Virus record (IMG/VR): IMGVR_UViG_3300004463_000307
Location: 1-32,036 of that record
Source: a virus
Reading direction: 5' to 3' (one strand)
Length of the DNA: 32,036 nucleotides
Below the pieces are notes generated by a model. The model had not been told where the DNA came from. It did no database searches and saw nothing but the letters and a program-made list of their open reading frames with translations. The translations under genes and the position numbers were made by a program. Positions 1-4,956 of the stretch are shown here, piece by piece; the first letter of the stretch is position 1; every line of letters begins with the position of its first letter.

Positions 1-261
1 AAAGAGGGTGACGTTCGCTATTCTTACGAAGTTTTAGACCTACCGCAGTCTGGCACTGTGTTTTTGAACTCGTCAGAGGCTCTGAGACCCGTCCATGGCA
101 GCAAAGTGACATTATCTGCCACCTCAGCCCCAGAACAGGTTAAAAACGCTCAGAACGCCGCAGATACGCAAAAGACAATATTCAGGGTATTTTGGGCACT
201 CCTAGTGATTGGAGAGCTCGTAGGGCTAGGTTATCTTGTGTGGTTCTATGAGGGTTATTAG
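1..261 (+). CDS. 3' end of a gene with a C-terminal membrane anchor
   Basis: The reading frame is open from the first base, so the start lies outside the window and 86 codons are visible. The visible part is a soluble segment followed by one strongly hydrophobic stretch of about 20 residues (VFWALLVIGELVGLGYLVWF) and only three to four residues after it. This is a tail-anchored or C-terminally anchored architecture. No known domain is recognised in the fragment. Its last 80 bases overlap the minus-strand gene at 182-367, so the two converge tail to tail. Confidence 0.6.
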   Translation, partial: KEGDVRYSYEVLDLPQSGTVFLNSSEALRPVHGSKVTLSATSAPEQVKNAQNAADTQKTIFRVFWALLVIGELVGLGYLVWFYEGY

Positions 262-367
262 TTTCTTCACGAACCTGATCTAAAATCTTGTTCATGTAGT
301 CGAAATAAACCTCATCGTATCTCTGTATCATCTCATCAGCTATGCGTTCTACTTCTTGACGTTCCAT
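182..367 (-). CDS. small hypothetical protein, 61 aa
   Basis: This is a charged, helical small protein beginning MERQEVERIADEMIQRYD, with no recognised family. A TATAAT hexamer at 375-380 lies 7 nt upstream of the ATG, so a transcript from it would be essentially leaderless. The message could also be released by cutting at the 3' end of the tRNA-Gln gene that finishes at 388. The last third is antisense to the end of the plus-strand gene 1-261. That overlap is the main reason for caution; the first 35 codons lie outside it and look like normal coding sequence. Confidence 0.55.
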   Translation of the reverse strand: MERQEVERIADEMIQRYDEVYFDYMNKILDQVREETNNPHRTTQDNLALRALQSLGVPKIP

Positions 368-374
368 ATTTCTT

Positions 375-380
375 ATTATA
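375..380 (-). promoter_or_regulatory. -10 box TATAAT, 7 nt before ATG
   Basis: A perfect TATAAT sits between the 3' end of tRNA-Gln (388) and the ATG at 367. No convincing -35 is visible, because the position falls inside the tRNA gene. It matches the TATAAT-N6-8-ATG arrangement seen elsewhere in this window. Confidence 0.45.
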
Positions 381-387
381 CAATATA

Positions 388-461
388 TGGCTCGGTGGGT
401 AGGAATCGAACCTACATTGTTCGGGTCAAAGCCGAGTGTCCTGCCCTTAGACGACCTCCGA
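388..461 (-). tRNA. tRNA-Gln(TTG)
   Basis: Full cloverleaf with T-loop GGTTCGATTCC, anticodon loop CTTTGAC (anticodon TTG), acceptor stem with one A-A mismatch, discriminator G and encoded CCA (388-390). It is the last tRNA of the first minus-strand array. Confidence 0.93.
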
Positions 462-466
462 TTATC

Positions 467-558
467 TGGCGGAAACAGTAGGATTCGAACCTACGGGAGC
501 CCATTAAGACTCCACCACTTTAGCAAAGTAGCGTCATAAGCCTCTCGACCATATTTCC
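467..558 (-). tRNA. tRNA-Ser(GCT)
   Basis: Class II tRNA with a long variable arm, anticodon loop TTGCTAA (GCT), canonical T-loop TTCGAAT and encoded CCA. It reads AGC and AGU. Confidence 0.93.
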
Positions 559-723
559 TTATTTTTGTTCGCGGAGCCTTGCTTGTTCTTCTGCCTTTTT
601 TAGCACTTCTTCTGCGTGCCGAGTGGATTTCTCCAATTCGTCGGCTTCAGCCTGAATGTGCTGGGCAAGATCGAGCAATCTCTTTGCGATCTTTCGTAGT
701 TCATGTATCTTTTGCGTGAACAT
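559..723 (-). CDS. small charged coiled-coil protein inside the tRNA array, 54 aa
   Basis: The frame runs from an ATG preceded by AAGGA at 6-nt spacing to a TAA that abuts the 5' end of tRNA-Ser at 558. The product (MFTQKIHELRKIAKRLLDLA at its start) is rich in Glu, Lys, Arg, Leu and Ala with heptad-like spacing, so a single long helix or coiled coil is expected. No Cys, no membrane segment and no known family are seen. The clear ribosome-binding site sets it apart from the leaderless mini-genes nearby. Its position in an RNA array suggests it is released when flanking tRNAs are processed. Confidence 0.7.
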   Translation of the reverse strand: MFTQKIHELRKIAKRLLDLAQHIQAEADELEKSTRHAEEVLKKAEEQARLREQK

Positions 724-739
724 GATTTTCCTTGTTATT

Positions 740-813
740 TGGCTCGGTGCCAGGGATTCGAACCCCGATTAACTGAGTCAGAGTCAGTTGTCCTGCCTTT
801 AGACGAGCTCCGA
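740..813 (-). tRNA. tRNA-Gln(CTG)
   Basis: Anticodon loop CTCTGAC (CTG), T-loop TTCGAAT, acceptor TCGGAGC against GCACCGA, encoded CCA. Its acceptor and D-arm closely resemble those of tRNA-Gln(TTG) at 388, suggesting a duplicated pair. Confidence 0.93.
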
Positions 814-848
814 TTATTATAAGGCCTATTATTATTATACACCTATCT

Positions 849-924
849 TGGGGTGACCGATGAGTAACGCTCTCACTTCTCCGCCTTCACAGGGCGACGC
901 TTTTACTTCTAAGCTACGGAAACC
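849..924 (-). tRNA. tRNA-His(GTG), aberrant D- and T-loops
   Basis: The anticodon loop is CTGTGAA (GTG). The extra 5' G opposite discriminator C73 is the hallmark of tRNA-His and is present. The acceptor has two mismatches. The T-loop reads AGCGTTA instead of TTCRANN, and the D-loop lacks the G18-G19 pair that normally docks with it. The normal elbow contact is therefore missing on both sides. CCA is encoded. Confidence 0.8.
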
Positions 925-929
925 ATATT

Positions 930-1019
930 TGGCGGAAGCAGTAGGATTTGAACCTACGGTGCCTTTTACAGCACTCCAGTTTTCAAGACTGGTGCGATCA
1001 GCCGCTCTGCCATACTTCC
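930..1019 (-). tRNA. tRNA-Ser(TGA)
   Basis: Class II tRNA with long variable arm, anticodon stem CCAGT/ACTGG around CTTGAAA (TGA), T-loop TTCAAAT and encoded CCA. As the only UCN reader it would have to decode the whole box. Confidence 0.94.
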
Positions 1020-1029
1020 ACGTGATCTA

Positions 1030-1116
1030 AATATAGTATGCAGTCCTCAGAACGATTGGTAATAACCTTTCCTTTAGAACCCCCTTCCCTGCACAGGACG
1101 GGGGCGGGACTATATT
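1030..1116 (-). ncRNA. structured spacer RNA in tRNA array, function unknown
   Basis: The spacer between tRNA-Ser(TGA) and tRNA-Leu(CAA) folds back on itself. Bases 1030-1037 (aatatagt) pair perfectly with 1109-1116 (actatatt). Inside is a strong nested hairpin: CCCCC 1080-1084 with GGGGG 1100-1104, and CCTG 1088-1091 with CAGG 1094-1097. Other spacers in the array are 2-15 nt with no such folding. It has no anticodon or T-arm, so it is not a tRNA. It may be a processed small RNA or a degenerate tRNA remnant. Confidence 0.4.
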
Positions 1117-1122
1117 CAGATT

Positions 1123-1198
1123 TGGTGTGCCTAGAAGGATTCGAACCTTCACTGTATCGCTTTTGAGGCGACTCCCTCTGCCGTTGGGGTACAAGCAC
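1123..1198 (-). tRNA. tRNA-Leu(CAA) with short variable loop
   Basis: Anticodon loop CTCAAAA (CAA), acceptor GTGCTTG/TAGGCAC, discriminator A, T-loop TTCGAAT, encoded CCA. The variable region is only about five bases, whereas bacterial leucine tRNAs normally have a long variable arm. The body is nearly the same as tRNA-Leu(TAA) at 1294, so the two arose by duplication with a changed anticodon. Confidence 0.88.
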
Positions 1199-1204
1199 AT
1201 AATT

Positions 1205-1290
1205 TGGTGGCGGATGAGAGATTCGAACTCTCACACCCTTACGGACGGCAGGTTCTAAACCTGCTGCGGCTACCGTTACGCCAATCCGCC
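1205..1290 (-). tRNA. tRNA-Leu(TAG)
   Basis: Class II leucine tRNA with long variable arm, anticodon stem GCAGG/CCTGC around TTTAGAA (TAG), perfect acceptor GGCGGAT/ATCCGCC, discriminator A and encoded CCA. It is the only reader of CUN codons here. Confidence 0.95.
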
Positions 1291-1293
1291 ATC

Positions 1294-1369
1294 TGGTGTG
1301 CCTAGCTGGATTCGAACCAGCACTTGATCGGTTTTAAACCGACTGCCTCTGCCGTTGGGCTACAAGCAC
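1294..1369 (-). tRNA. tRNA-Leu(TAA) with short variable loop
   Basis: Anticodon loop TTTAAAA (TAA), stem GTCGG/CCGAT, T-loop TTCGAAT, discriminator A, encoded CCA. Like its relative at 1123 it has a class I body with a short variable loop, unusual for leucine. Confidence 0.88.
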
Positions 1370-1376
1370 ATATTTT

Positions 1377-1451
1377 TGGAGCACCCAATCGGAATCGAAC
1401 CGATGTGTACAGGTTTGCAATCTGTCGCCTACGCCTCTCGGCCATAGGTGC
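1377..1451 (-). tRNA. tRNA-Cys(GCA)
   Basis: Anticodon loop TTGCAAA (GCA), perfect acceptor, discriminator T as expected for cysteine tRNAs, T-loop TTCGATT, encoded CCA. Confidence 0.95.
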
Positions 1452-1456
1452 TTATT

Positions 1457-1531
1457 TGGTGGCACCGGAAGGAGTCGAACCTTCTACGCTCGCCTCTTCA
1501 GGGCGACGCTCTACCGTTGAGCTACAGTGCC
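1457..1531 (-). tRNA. tRNA-Phe(GAA)
   Basis: Anticodon stem TCGCC/GGCGA around CTGAAGA (GAA), acceptor GGCACTG/CGGTGCC, T-loop TTCGACT, discriminator A, encoded CCA. Confidence 0.94.
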
Positions 1532-1534
1532 ATA

Positions 1535-1608
1535 TGGTCAAGGTACGTGGAATCGAACCACGGACGGAGGTATCCAAGACCCCCATGTTACCACTACAAT
1601 ATACCAAG
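1535..1608 (-). tRNA. tRNA-Pro(TGG), imperfect acceptor
   Basis: Anticodon loop CTTGGAT (TGG) and canonical T-loop TTCGATT. The acceptor stem CTTGGTA/TACCTTG carries two adjacent T-T mismatches at positions 2 and 3. A second, well-paired proline tRNA follows at 1614, so this copy may be decaying or specialised. CCA is encoded. Confidence 0.88.
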
Positions 1609-1613
1609 TTATT

Positions 1614-1688
1614 TGGTCTGGATAGTAGGGATTGAACCTACGGTCTCGTACTCCCAAAGCACGCGTGTTGCCGCTACACTATATCCAG
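1614..1688 (-). tRNA. tRNA-Pro, anticodon read as TGG
   Basis: Acceptor CTGGATA/TATCCAG is perfect. The loop TTTGGGA gives TGG with a 7-nt loop. GGG would need a shifted loop, but either reading is proline. T-loop TTCAATC, discriminator A, encoded CCA. Confidence 0.88.
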
Positions 1689-1691
1689 ATA

Positions 1692-1765
1692 TGGCTCTTC
1701 TGGTAGGAATCGAACCTACGACTTCACCTTAACAGGGTGTTGCTTGACCGTCTAGCTACAGAAGA
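1692..1765 (-). tRNA. tRNA-Asn(GTT)
   Basis: Anticodon loop CTGTTAA (GTT) on stem CACC/GGTG, perfect acceptor TCTTCTG/CAGAAGA, discriminator G, encoded CCA. Confidence 0.94.
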
Positions 1766-1770
1766 TTATT

Positions 1771-1845
1771 TGGCGGACTAGAAGGGAATTGAACCCTCGA
1801 CTATACCGTGACAAGGTACTGTGATAACCATTTCACCACTAATCC
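1771..1845 (-). tRNA. tRNA-Asp(GTC)
   Basis: Anticodon loop TTGTCAC (GTC), acceptor GGATTAG/CTAGTCC, discriminator G as usual for aspartate, T-loop TTCAATT, encoded CCA. Confidence 0.95.
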
Positions 1846-1850
1846 GTATT

Positions 1851-1925
1851 TGGCAGGAGCACTTGGATTCGAACCAAGAACTAGAGTTTTGGAGACTCGT
1901 GTTTTGCCGTTGCTACTACACTCCT
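1851..1925 (-). tRNA. tRNA-Trp(CCA)
   Basis: Anticodon loop CTCCAAA (CCA), acceptor AGGAGTG/TGCTCCT, discriminator G, T-loop TTCGAAT, encoded CCA end. It lies directly downstream of the large structured RNA at 1926-2240, so that RNA's 3' end would be set by 5' maturation of this tRNA. Confidence 0.93.
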
Positions 1926-2240
1926 ACGATCGCTGGGCGGTTTTGTGTATTTGTACCGCCCATTCACCGATGCTACACACACCGAGAACAAAATCCCGTA
2001 GACCTTTCATTGGTAGTCTACATGAGCCTGACACTGTGCTGTTTTCGCTTATTCTCGCACAGCCGTTGCTATTACTAGCTACAAAGGGCAGCGAAGCCCT
2101 GTCGTACAACCATATATATATCCAGTGACCACTCGCCTCCCACAGTCGTGTTGCTTACGCTCATACTCCCCTCTTTCGAGTGCTACCCTCACCATCAATG
2201 TAAGGTAGCGTTTAGCCTTGTCCGTCACTTGTTGCCTAAT
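1926..2240 (-). ncRNA. large structured RNA of unknown family, about 300 nt
   Basis: This gene-free stretch on the array strand has many strong helices. In RNA order they are: GTGAC near 2214-2218 with GTCAC about 85 nt later, closing a 5' domain; a roughly 10-bp hairpin with outer stem GCTACC/GGTAGC; a GAAA-capped CTC/GAG hairpin; an AGGGC/GCCCT hairpin (around 2085-2100); CTGTGC/GCACAG; GTAGAC/GTCTAC; and a final GGGCGGT/ACCGCCC hairpin (around 1934-1960). The minus-strand terminator at 2253-2276 lies just upstream and tRNA-Trp just downstream. It lacks tmRNA tRNA-like ends and RNase P core motifs. Large ornate RNAs next to phage tRNAs (GOLLD, ROOL) are known, but this one is much shorter. 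Confidence 0.6.
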
Positions 2241-2252
2241 TGTTAAAGTAAG

Positions 2253-2276
2253 AAAAACCGCCTTTGTGGGGCGGTT
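2253..2276 (-). terminator. intrinsic terminator before the large ncRNA
   Basis: Perfect 7-bp stem AACCGCC (2256-2262) with GGCGGTT (2270-2276), 7-nt loop, followed on the minus strand by TTTTTC. It would end the short transcript that starts at the promoter at 2416-2443. Confidence 0.75.
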
Positions 2277-2319
2277 AATCGTATTTTTGTTTTGCTTTAT
2301 CTACTGAAAGCTATATACG

Positions 2320-2409
2320 CTACACGCCCGACCCATAAGTATCATTAAACTGGCTGCACAATTGGAGCCAAGATGACGGGTTTAGTTGATGTAATGTTGT
2401 TGCCTTCAT
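2320..2409 (-). CDS. leaderless mini-ORF, 29 aa, upstream of terminator
   Basis: The ATG lies exactly 6 nt after a TATAAT box, so the predicted transcript begins at the start codon. The 29-residue product (MKATTLHQLNPSSWLQLCSQ at its start) has no known family. A terminator follows 45 nt after the stop, and the structured RNA and tRNA-Trp lie beyond it. The layout resembles a leader-peptide attenuator, but no run of regulatory codons is obvious. It may instead be a chance ORF on a small RNA. Confidence 0.4.
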   Translation of the reverse strand: MKATTLHQLNPSSWLQLCSQFNDTYGSGV

Positions 2410-2415
2410 ATTCTA

Positions 2416-2443
2416 ATTATATCACACTGGTTTTCTAAGTCAA
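2416..2443 (-). promoter_or_regulatory. sigma70-type promoter, TTGACT-16-TATAAT
   Basis: The -35 TTGACT (2438-2443) and extended -10 TGATATAAT (hexamer 2416-2421) are 16 nt apart. TAGA follows the -10, as at other promoters in the window. The ATG of the mini-ORF starts 6 nt after the hexamer. The 150 nt between this promoter and the gene ending at 2579 hold nothing else that I recognise. Confidence 0.8.
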
Positions 2444-2578
2444 TAGTTTTTTTGAAAATAGGGTTCTCGACATCTATTTGTTTCCCTATAATTTGTTGAG
2501 TCTTACGCCAGTATTAAGTACCGAATTCGTCCTACTTAAAACAACTACTCTGCCGATCTATTTAATTTTATCACAAGC

Positions 2579-2827
2579 TTACTTTTTAAGCAACTTATTC
2601 ACTTCTTTTTGGATTTTACCGATTGGGCTGCCGTCTTGGGCTTTTTTTGCCTCTTCAGCACTTGCACTAGTTTCCTCATTAGCATAGACGCTACATAAGA
2701 GAGTATAAAATAGTAAAATCTTTTCATCAGTAAAGATGTAAAGAAGGATAGCAATCGGGTAATTAGCCCGCCAGAACCACTTTTTGTACGTGTGCTCATT
2801 TTCCTGCCATTTCTGTTTAAGGGTCAT
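2579..2827 (-). CDS. small membrane protein in the tRNA array, 82 aa
   Basis: The N-terminal third is charged and aromatic. A hydrophobic region follows (about residues 22-48, including PIAILLYIF and ILLFYTLLC) that could span the membrane once or as a hairpin. The C-terminal 30 residues are polar with a Lys-rich end. A TATAAT at 2834-2839 lies 6 nt before the ATG and no Shine-Dalgarno sequence is present, so the message looks leaderless. The gene sits between tRNA-Tyr and the 29-aa mini-ORF unit. Family unknown. Confidence 0.65.
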   Translation of the reverse strand: MTLKQKWQENEHTYKKWFWRANYPIAILLYIFTDEKILLFYTLLCSVYANEETSASAEEAKKAQDGSPIGKIQKEVNKLLKK

Positions 2828-2833
2828 ATATAT

Positions 2834-2839
2834 ATTATA
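2834..2839 (-). promoter_or_regulatory. -10 TATAAT, leaderless start of the 82-aa gene
   Basis: TATAAT followed by six bases and ATG. It lies 7 nt beyond the 3' end of tRNA-Tyr, so it could give an independent transcript between tRNAs. No clear -35 is seen. Confidence 0.5.
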
Positions 2840-2845
2840 CTAAAT

Positions 2846-2930
2846 TGGTGCCAGCACTAGGACTCGAACCTAGGTAGACCGAAGTCGGGAGATTTACAGT
2901 CTCCTGCAATTGCCGCTATGCGATACTGGC
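2846..2930 (-). tRNA. tRNA-Tyr(GTA)
   Basis: Class II tRNA with long variable arm, perfect anticodon stem GGAGA/TCTCC around CTGTAAA (GTA), acceptor GCCAGTA/TGCTGGC, discriminator A, encoded CCA. Confidence 0.95.
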
Positions 2931-2933
2931 TTA

Positions 2934-3008
2934 TGGTGACCGATACGGGAATCGAACCCGTATTGCAGGGATGAAAACCCTGTGTCCTAACCGTTAGACG
3001 AATCGGCC
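2934..3008 (-). tRNA. tRNA-Glu(TTC)
   Basis: Perfect anticodon stem CAGGG/CCCTG around TTTTCAT (TTC), acceptor GGCCGAT/ATCGGTC, T-loop TTCGATT, encoded CCA. It is the first tRNA of this array, 2 nt after the T-tract of the upstream terminator. Confidence 0.95.
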
Positions 3009-3010
3009 AT

Positions 3011-3033
3011 AAAAAAACCGCCAGCTAGGGCGG
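3011..3033 (-). terminator. intrinsic terminator upstream of the first tRNA array
   Basis: Stem CCGCC (3018-3022) with GGCGG (3029-3033), 6-nt loop, followed on the minus strand by seven T. It lies between the promoter at 3115-3142 and the tRNA array, so the array needs read-through or antitermination. Confidence 0.75.
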
Positions 3034-3057
3034 ATATTATGACGTACATAAGAAGAC

Positions 3058-3108
3058 CTAGCTATACCAGACGTTGCGTTCCTCATAATATGTAACTGTT
3101 GTTGTCAT
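3058..3108 (-). CDS. leaderless mini-ORF, 16 aa, upstream of terminator
   Basis: The ATG starts 6 nt after TATAAT. The peptide is MTTTVTYYEERNVWYS and its stop lies 25 nt before the terminator hairpin. Three consecutive Thr codons, three Tyr codons and one Trp codon in 16 positions recall attenuator leader peptides, and cognate tRNAs (Thr, Tyr, Trp) are encoded in the arrays. A role in sensing charging is a guess. The ORF may be incidental to a roughly 90-nt small RNA. Confidence 0.4.
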   Translation of the reverse strand: MTTTVTYYEERNVWYS

Positions 3109-3114
3109 ATTCTA

Positions 3115-3142
3115 ATTATAGCACACTCAATTTTAATGTCAA
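3115..3142 (-). promoter_or_regulatory. strong promoter TTGACA-16-TATAAT for the first array
   Basis: Both hexamers are perfect consensus: -35 at 3137-3142 and -10 at 3115-3120. The -10 is extended (TGC) and followed by TAGA. It lies back to back with the plus-strand promoter at 3155-3183. Confidence 0.88.
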
Positions 3143-3154
3143 CAATAAAAAGTG

Positions 3155-3183
3155 TTGACTTTTGCTCGTATGTGCGGTAAAAT
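3155..3183 (+). promoter_or_regulatory. early promoter TTGACT-17-TAAAAT
   Basis: The -35 is TTGACT (3155-3160) and the -10 is TAAAAT (3178-3183), followed by TAGAG. Spacer, -10 and initial transcribed bases match the promoter at 12202-12230 closely (both contain TGTGCGGTA and ATTAGAG). The two plus-strand early operons are therefore probably co-regulated. Confidence 0.85.
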
Positions 3184-3212
3184 TAGAGAGTAATTAACAA
3201 GAAAGGGTACAA

Positions 3213-3449
3213 ATGACACAAGTAGCCGAGGCAAAGTTGCTAGAAACAGTCGATAAGACAGTTGATCGAGCATCTGACCTAGGTGATCAATGGGTAGGGA
3301 CTTTAGTCGGGCGTATGCTTGATTCAGAGCGAGATCATTTACTGTACGCAGTAAAAGAGAACCGACTTGAATTAGCGAGCGTTGTGGTACTAAACCTAGC
3401 CAATCTATGTGATCACGCCGAAAAATTAAATGAAACGGAGACAGTTTAA
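3213..3449 (+). CDS. hypothetical early protein, 78 aa
   Basis: First gene of the early operon, with a GAAAGGG ribosome-binding site and a predicted leader of about 23 nt. The product is acidic and likely all-helical, beginning MTQVAEAKLLETVDKTVD. It has no Cys and no membrane segment, and matches no family that I recognise. Its stop TAA overlaps the ATG of the nuclease gene by one base, so the two are translationally coupled. Position directly after the strongest early promoter suggests abundant early expression. Confidence 0.8.
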   Translation: MTQVAEAKLLETVDKTVDRASDLGDQWVGTLVGRMLDSERDHLLYAVKENRLELASVVVLNLANLCDHAEKLNETETV

Positions 3450-4360
3450 TGGCTGTAGAAAAAGTAAAGTATTCACTAACAGCAGTCGTACCAGTAGCAC
3501 AGTACGCAAATCTTCAGCCTACGGTCGAAGTCGAAGCAGATTCGATTGAAGAAGCAGAAGCAGAAGTTCTGCCATATATTGAGAAATTCTTCAATAAATA
3601 TAGTGAAAAGCATAAGATTGGTGCTGAAAAGAAGGCTCTGAGTAAGGGTCGTGTGTTATTGAAAGACATTTTCGGCAACGAAATCTATTACGATGACGCT
3701 ACCCATGAGTACACCAACTCACTTGGTGAAGTCTACCTCTCAGGCTCTCGATATGCCTCAGAAGACCCATTTGACAGCGAGTACTGGGCACAAGAGTTCG
3801 TTAACAAGTACGGCCTTAAAGAAGAAGACAAGCAAAAGATTCTCGCTATGTGGGAAGTCAACGGTTCAGCTTCTAGCTCATTCGGTACTGCACTCCACGC
3901 AGCAATCGAGCTGTATGGTACATATAAAGACCTTGCAGACATCATTGACATCGACAAGAAGACTAATGAGCGCAAGAAATTAGACGCTAAGACCGAAAAG
4001 AACTCGGCTCTGTCTAAACTTCCATACCTACAAGAAGTAGTTAAAAAGTTCTTCACAGAAGAACGTCTAGCTGAAAAAGCACAGTACGAAGTCTTGGTCG
4101 TTGACCACAAGAACAAGCGTGCAGGTCGTATTGACCGCCTATTGACGCTACCTGACGGTTCATTCGCTATTCGTGACATGAAGACCAACCACAAGATTCT
4201 TAAGCCAGAACGCACCACGTATGGTAAGCAGTTGAGCTTCTACGGTGATATTATTATCGCTAACGGCTACAAGCTTGATGAGGGTAACCCACTCATGCTG
4301 CACCACTGGACTAACAACGAGTGGAAAGACATTCCACTAGAAAAGATAGACACACTATGA
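3449..4360 (+). CDS. PD-(D/E)XK nuclease, RecB/Cas4-like
   Basis: The C-terminal half carries the RecB-family nuclease signature: FGTALHAA with His150, GRIDRL with Asp229, the strand IRDMKTN with Asp243 and Lys245 (the D-x-K of the motif), and the QLSFY motif near 261-265 that marks RecB, Cas4 and AddB-type nucleases. Residues 1-50 form a small acidic N-terminal segment and about 65-140 an uncharacterised helical insert. In phages such enzymes act as exonucleases in recombination or replication, or in host DNA breakdown. Its neighbours (DEDDh exonuclease, SSB-like protein) support a DNA metabolism role; the exact substrate is not inferable. Confidence 0.85.
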   Translation: MAVEKVKYSLTAVVPVAQYANLQPTVEVEADSIEEAEAEVLPYIEKFFNKYSEKHKIGAEKKALSKGRVLLKDIFGNEIYYDDATHEYTNSLGEVYLSGSRYASEDPFDSEYWAQEFVNKYGLKEEDKQKILAMWEVNGSASSSFGTALHAAIELYGTYKDLADIIDIDKKTNERKKLDAKTEKNSALSKLPYLQEVVKKFFTEERLAEKAQYEVLVVDHKNKRAGRIDRLLTLPDGSFAIRDMKTNHKILKPERTTYGKQLSFYGDIIIANGYKLDEGNPLMLHHWTNNEWKDIPLEKIDTL

Positions 4361-4617
4361 TCGGGGATATAGTAGATTTTCTACTAGCCCCTCTGAATTG
4401 GGTGGTAAGCGAAATATTGATTTTCGCTGCCACCGCCCCCTTCAACCACGTTTACATAGCCATGGCGGTGTCATTCGTGCTATTGTTAGCACTTATATGG
4501 TCTATGATACCTAAAAGGCAGAAAACGGTTGTGTCGCAAAATAACTTTGCACCCTACCAAGCAACCGACGAAGATGAAGCAGAGGCACGAGAAATCTTAA
4601 AGAGGGTAGCAGCATGA
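4357..4617 (+). CDS. small membrane protein, 86 aa
   Basis: The ATG overlaps the previous stop (ATGA), which decides the start. The first 60 residues contain two hydrophobic stretches (about 6-28 and 33-54, the second AMAVSFVLLLALIWSMI), followed by an acidic cytosolic-type tail. Two membrane helices and small size recall holins, but the gene lies in the early region and far from the lysin, so a role in membrane remodelling or host takeover is as likely. No family recognised. Confidence 0.75.
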   Translation: MIGDIVDFLLAPLNWVVSEILIFAATAPFNHVYIAMAVSFVLLLALIWSMIPKRQKTVVSQNNFAPYQATDEDEAEAREILKRVAA

Positions 4618-4769
4618 CTGTAGCAGAAGCAGAAGAATATTACGAGCCTCTAACGGCAGGTGAAGCACACCGTTTTAATATGCTAGTAACTATAGCACTG
4701 AAGCTAGGAAAGCCAATTGAGGGGGCTTACGACTACGCTAAGATGATTATGGAGAGCGAAGATGAGTAA
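4614..4769 (+). CDS. hypothetical protein, 51 aa
   Basis: Start overlaps the preceding stop (ATGA) and its end overlaps the next ATG, in keeping with the tightly packed operon. The peptide (MTVAEAEEYYEPLTAGEAHR at its start) is acidic and helical, with a central positively charged helix around LVTIALKLGK. No known domain is seen. The tight coupling on both sides is the main evidence that it is real. Confidence 0.7.
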   Translation: MTVAEAEEYYEPLTAGEAHRFNMLVTIALKLGKPIEGAYDYAKMIMESEDE

Positions 4770-4956
4770 GTGTTATGAGAACGATAACGGTATGCATACC
4801 TTCACATTTAGCCACGCAGACCAAGAAGAAGACCCTATAGTACAGAAATACATAACGTGTATTGCCTGTGGCGAACGCAGGGCAATAGGTCTTCTCGGTG
4901 ATCTATTAGTAAGAAGAAACCGACAATGGGAGAAAATGGAGCCAGAAGATGAGTGA
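4762..4956 (+). CDS. small protein with one CxxC, 64 aa
   Basis: Acidic N-terminus, one CIAC knuckle at about residues 34-37 with His residues earlier (positions 12 and 18), and a basic segment LLVRRNRQWEK. One CxxC alone cannot form a full zinc finger unless the His residues complete it, or the protein dimerises. Overlaps its neighbours by a few bases on each side. Function unknown. Confidence 0.75.
   Translation: MSKCYENDNGMHTFTFSHADQEEDPIVQKYITCIACGERRAIGLLGDLLVRRNRQWEKMEPEDE

Noticed and set aside
998-2128. Open reading frames over the first tRNA array, for example 998-1234, 1324-1635, 1448-1732, 1808-2128 and 1924-2109
   Set aside because: They run across several tRNA genes; repeated residue patterns in them come from the repeated T-arm sequence, not from coding.
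1926-2240. tmRNA as the identity of the large structured RNA
   Set aside because: No tRNA-like 5' or 3' ends with a T-arm, and no plausible tag-peptide frame ending in Ala-Ala, in either direct or permuted order.
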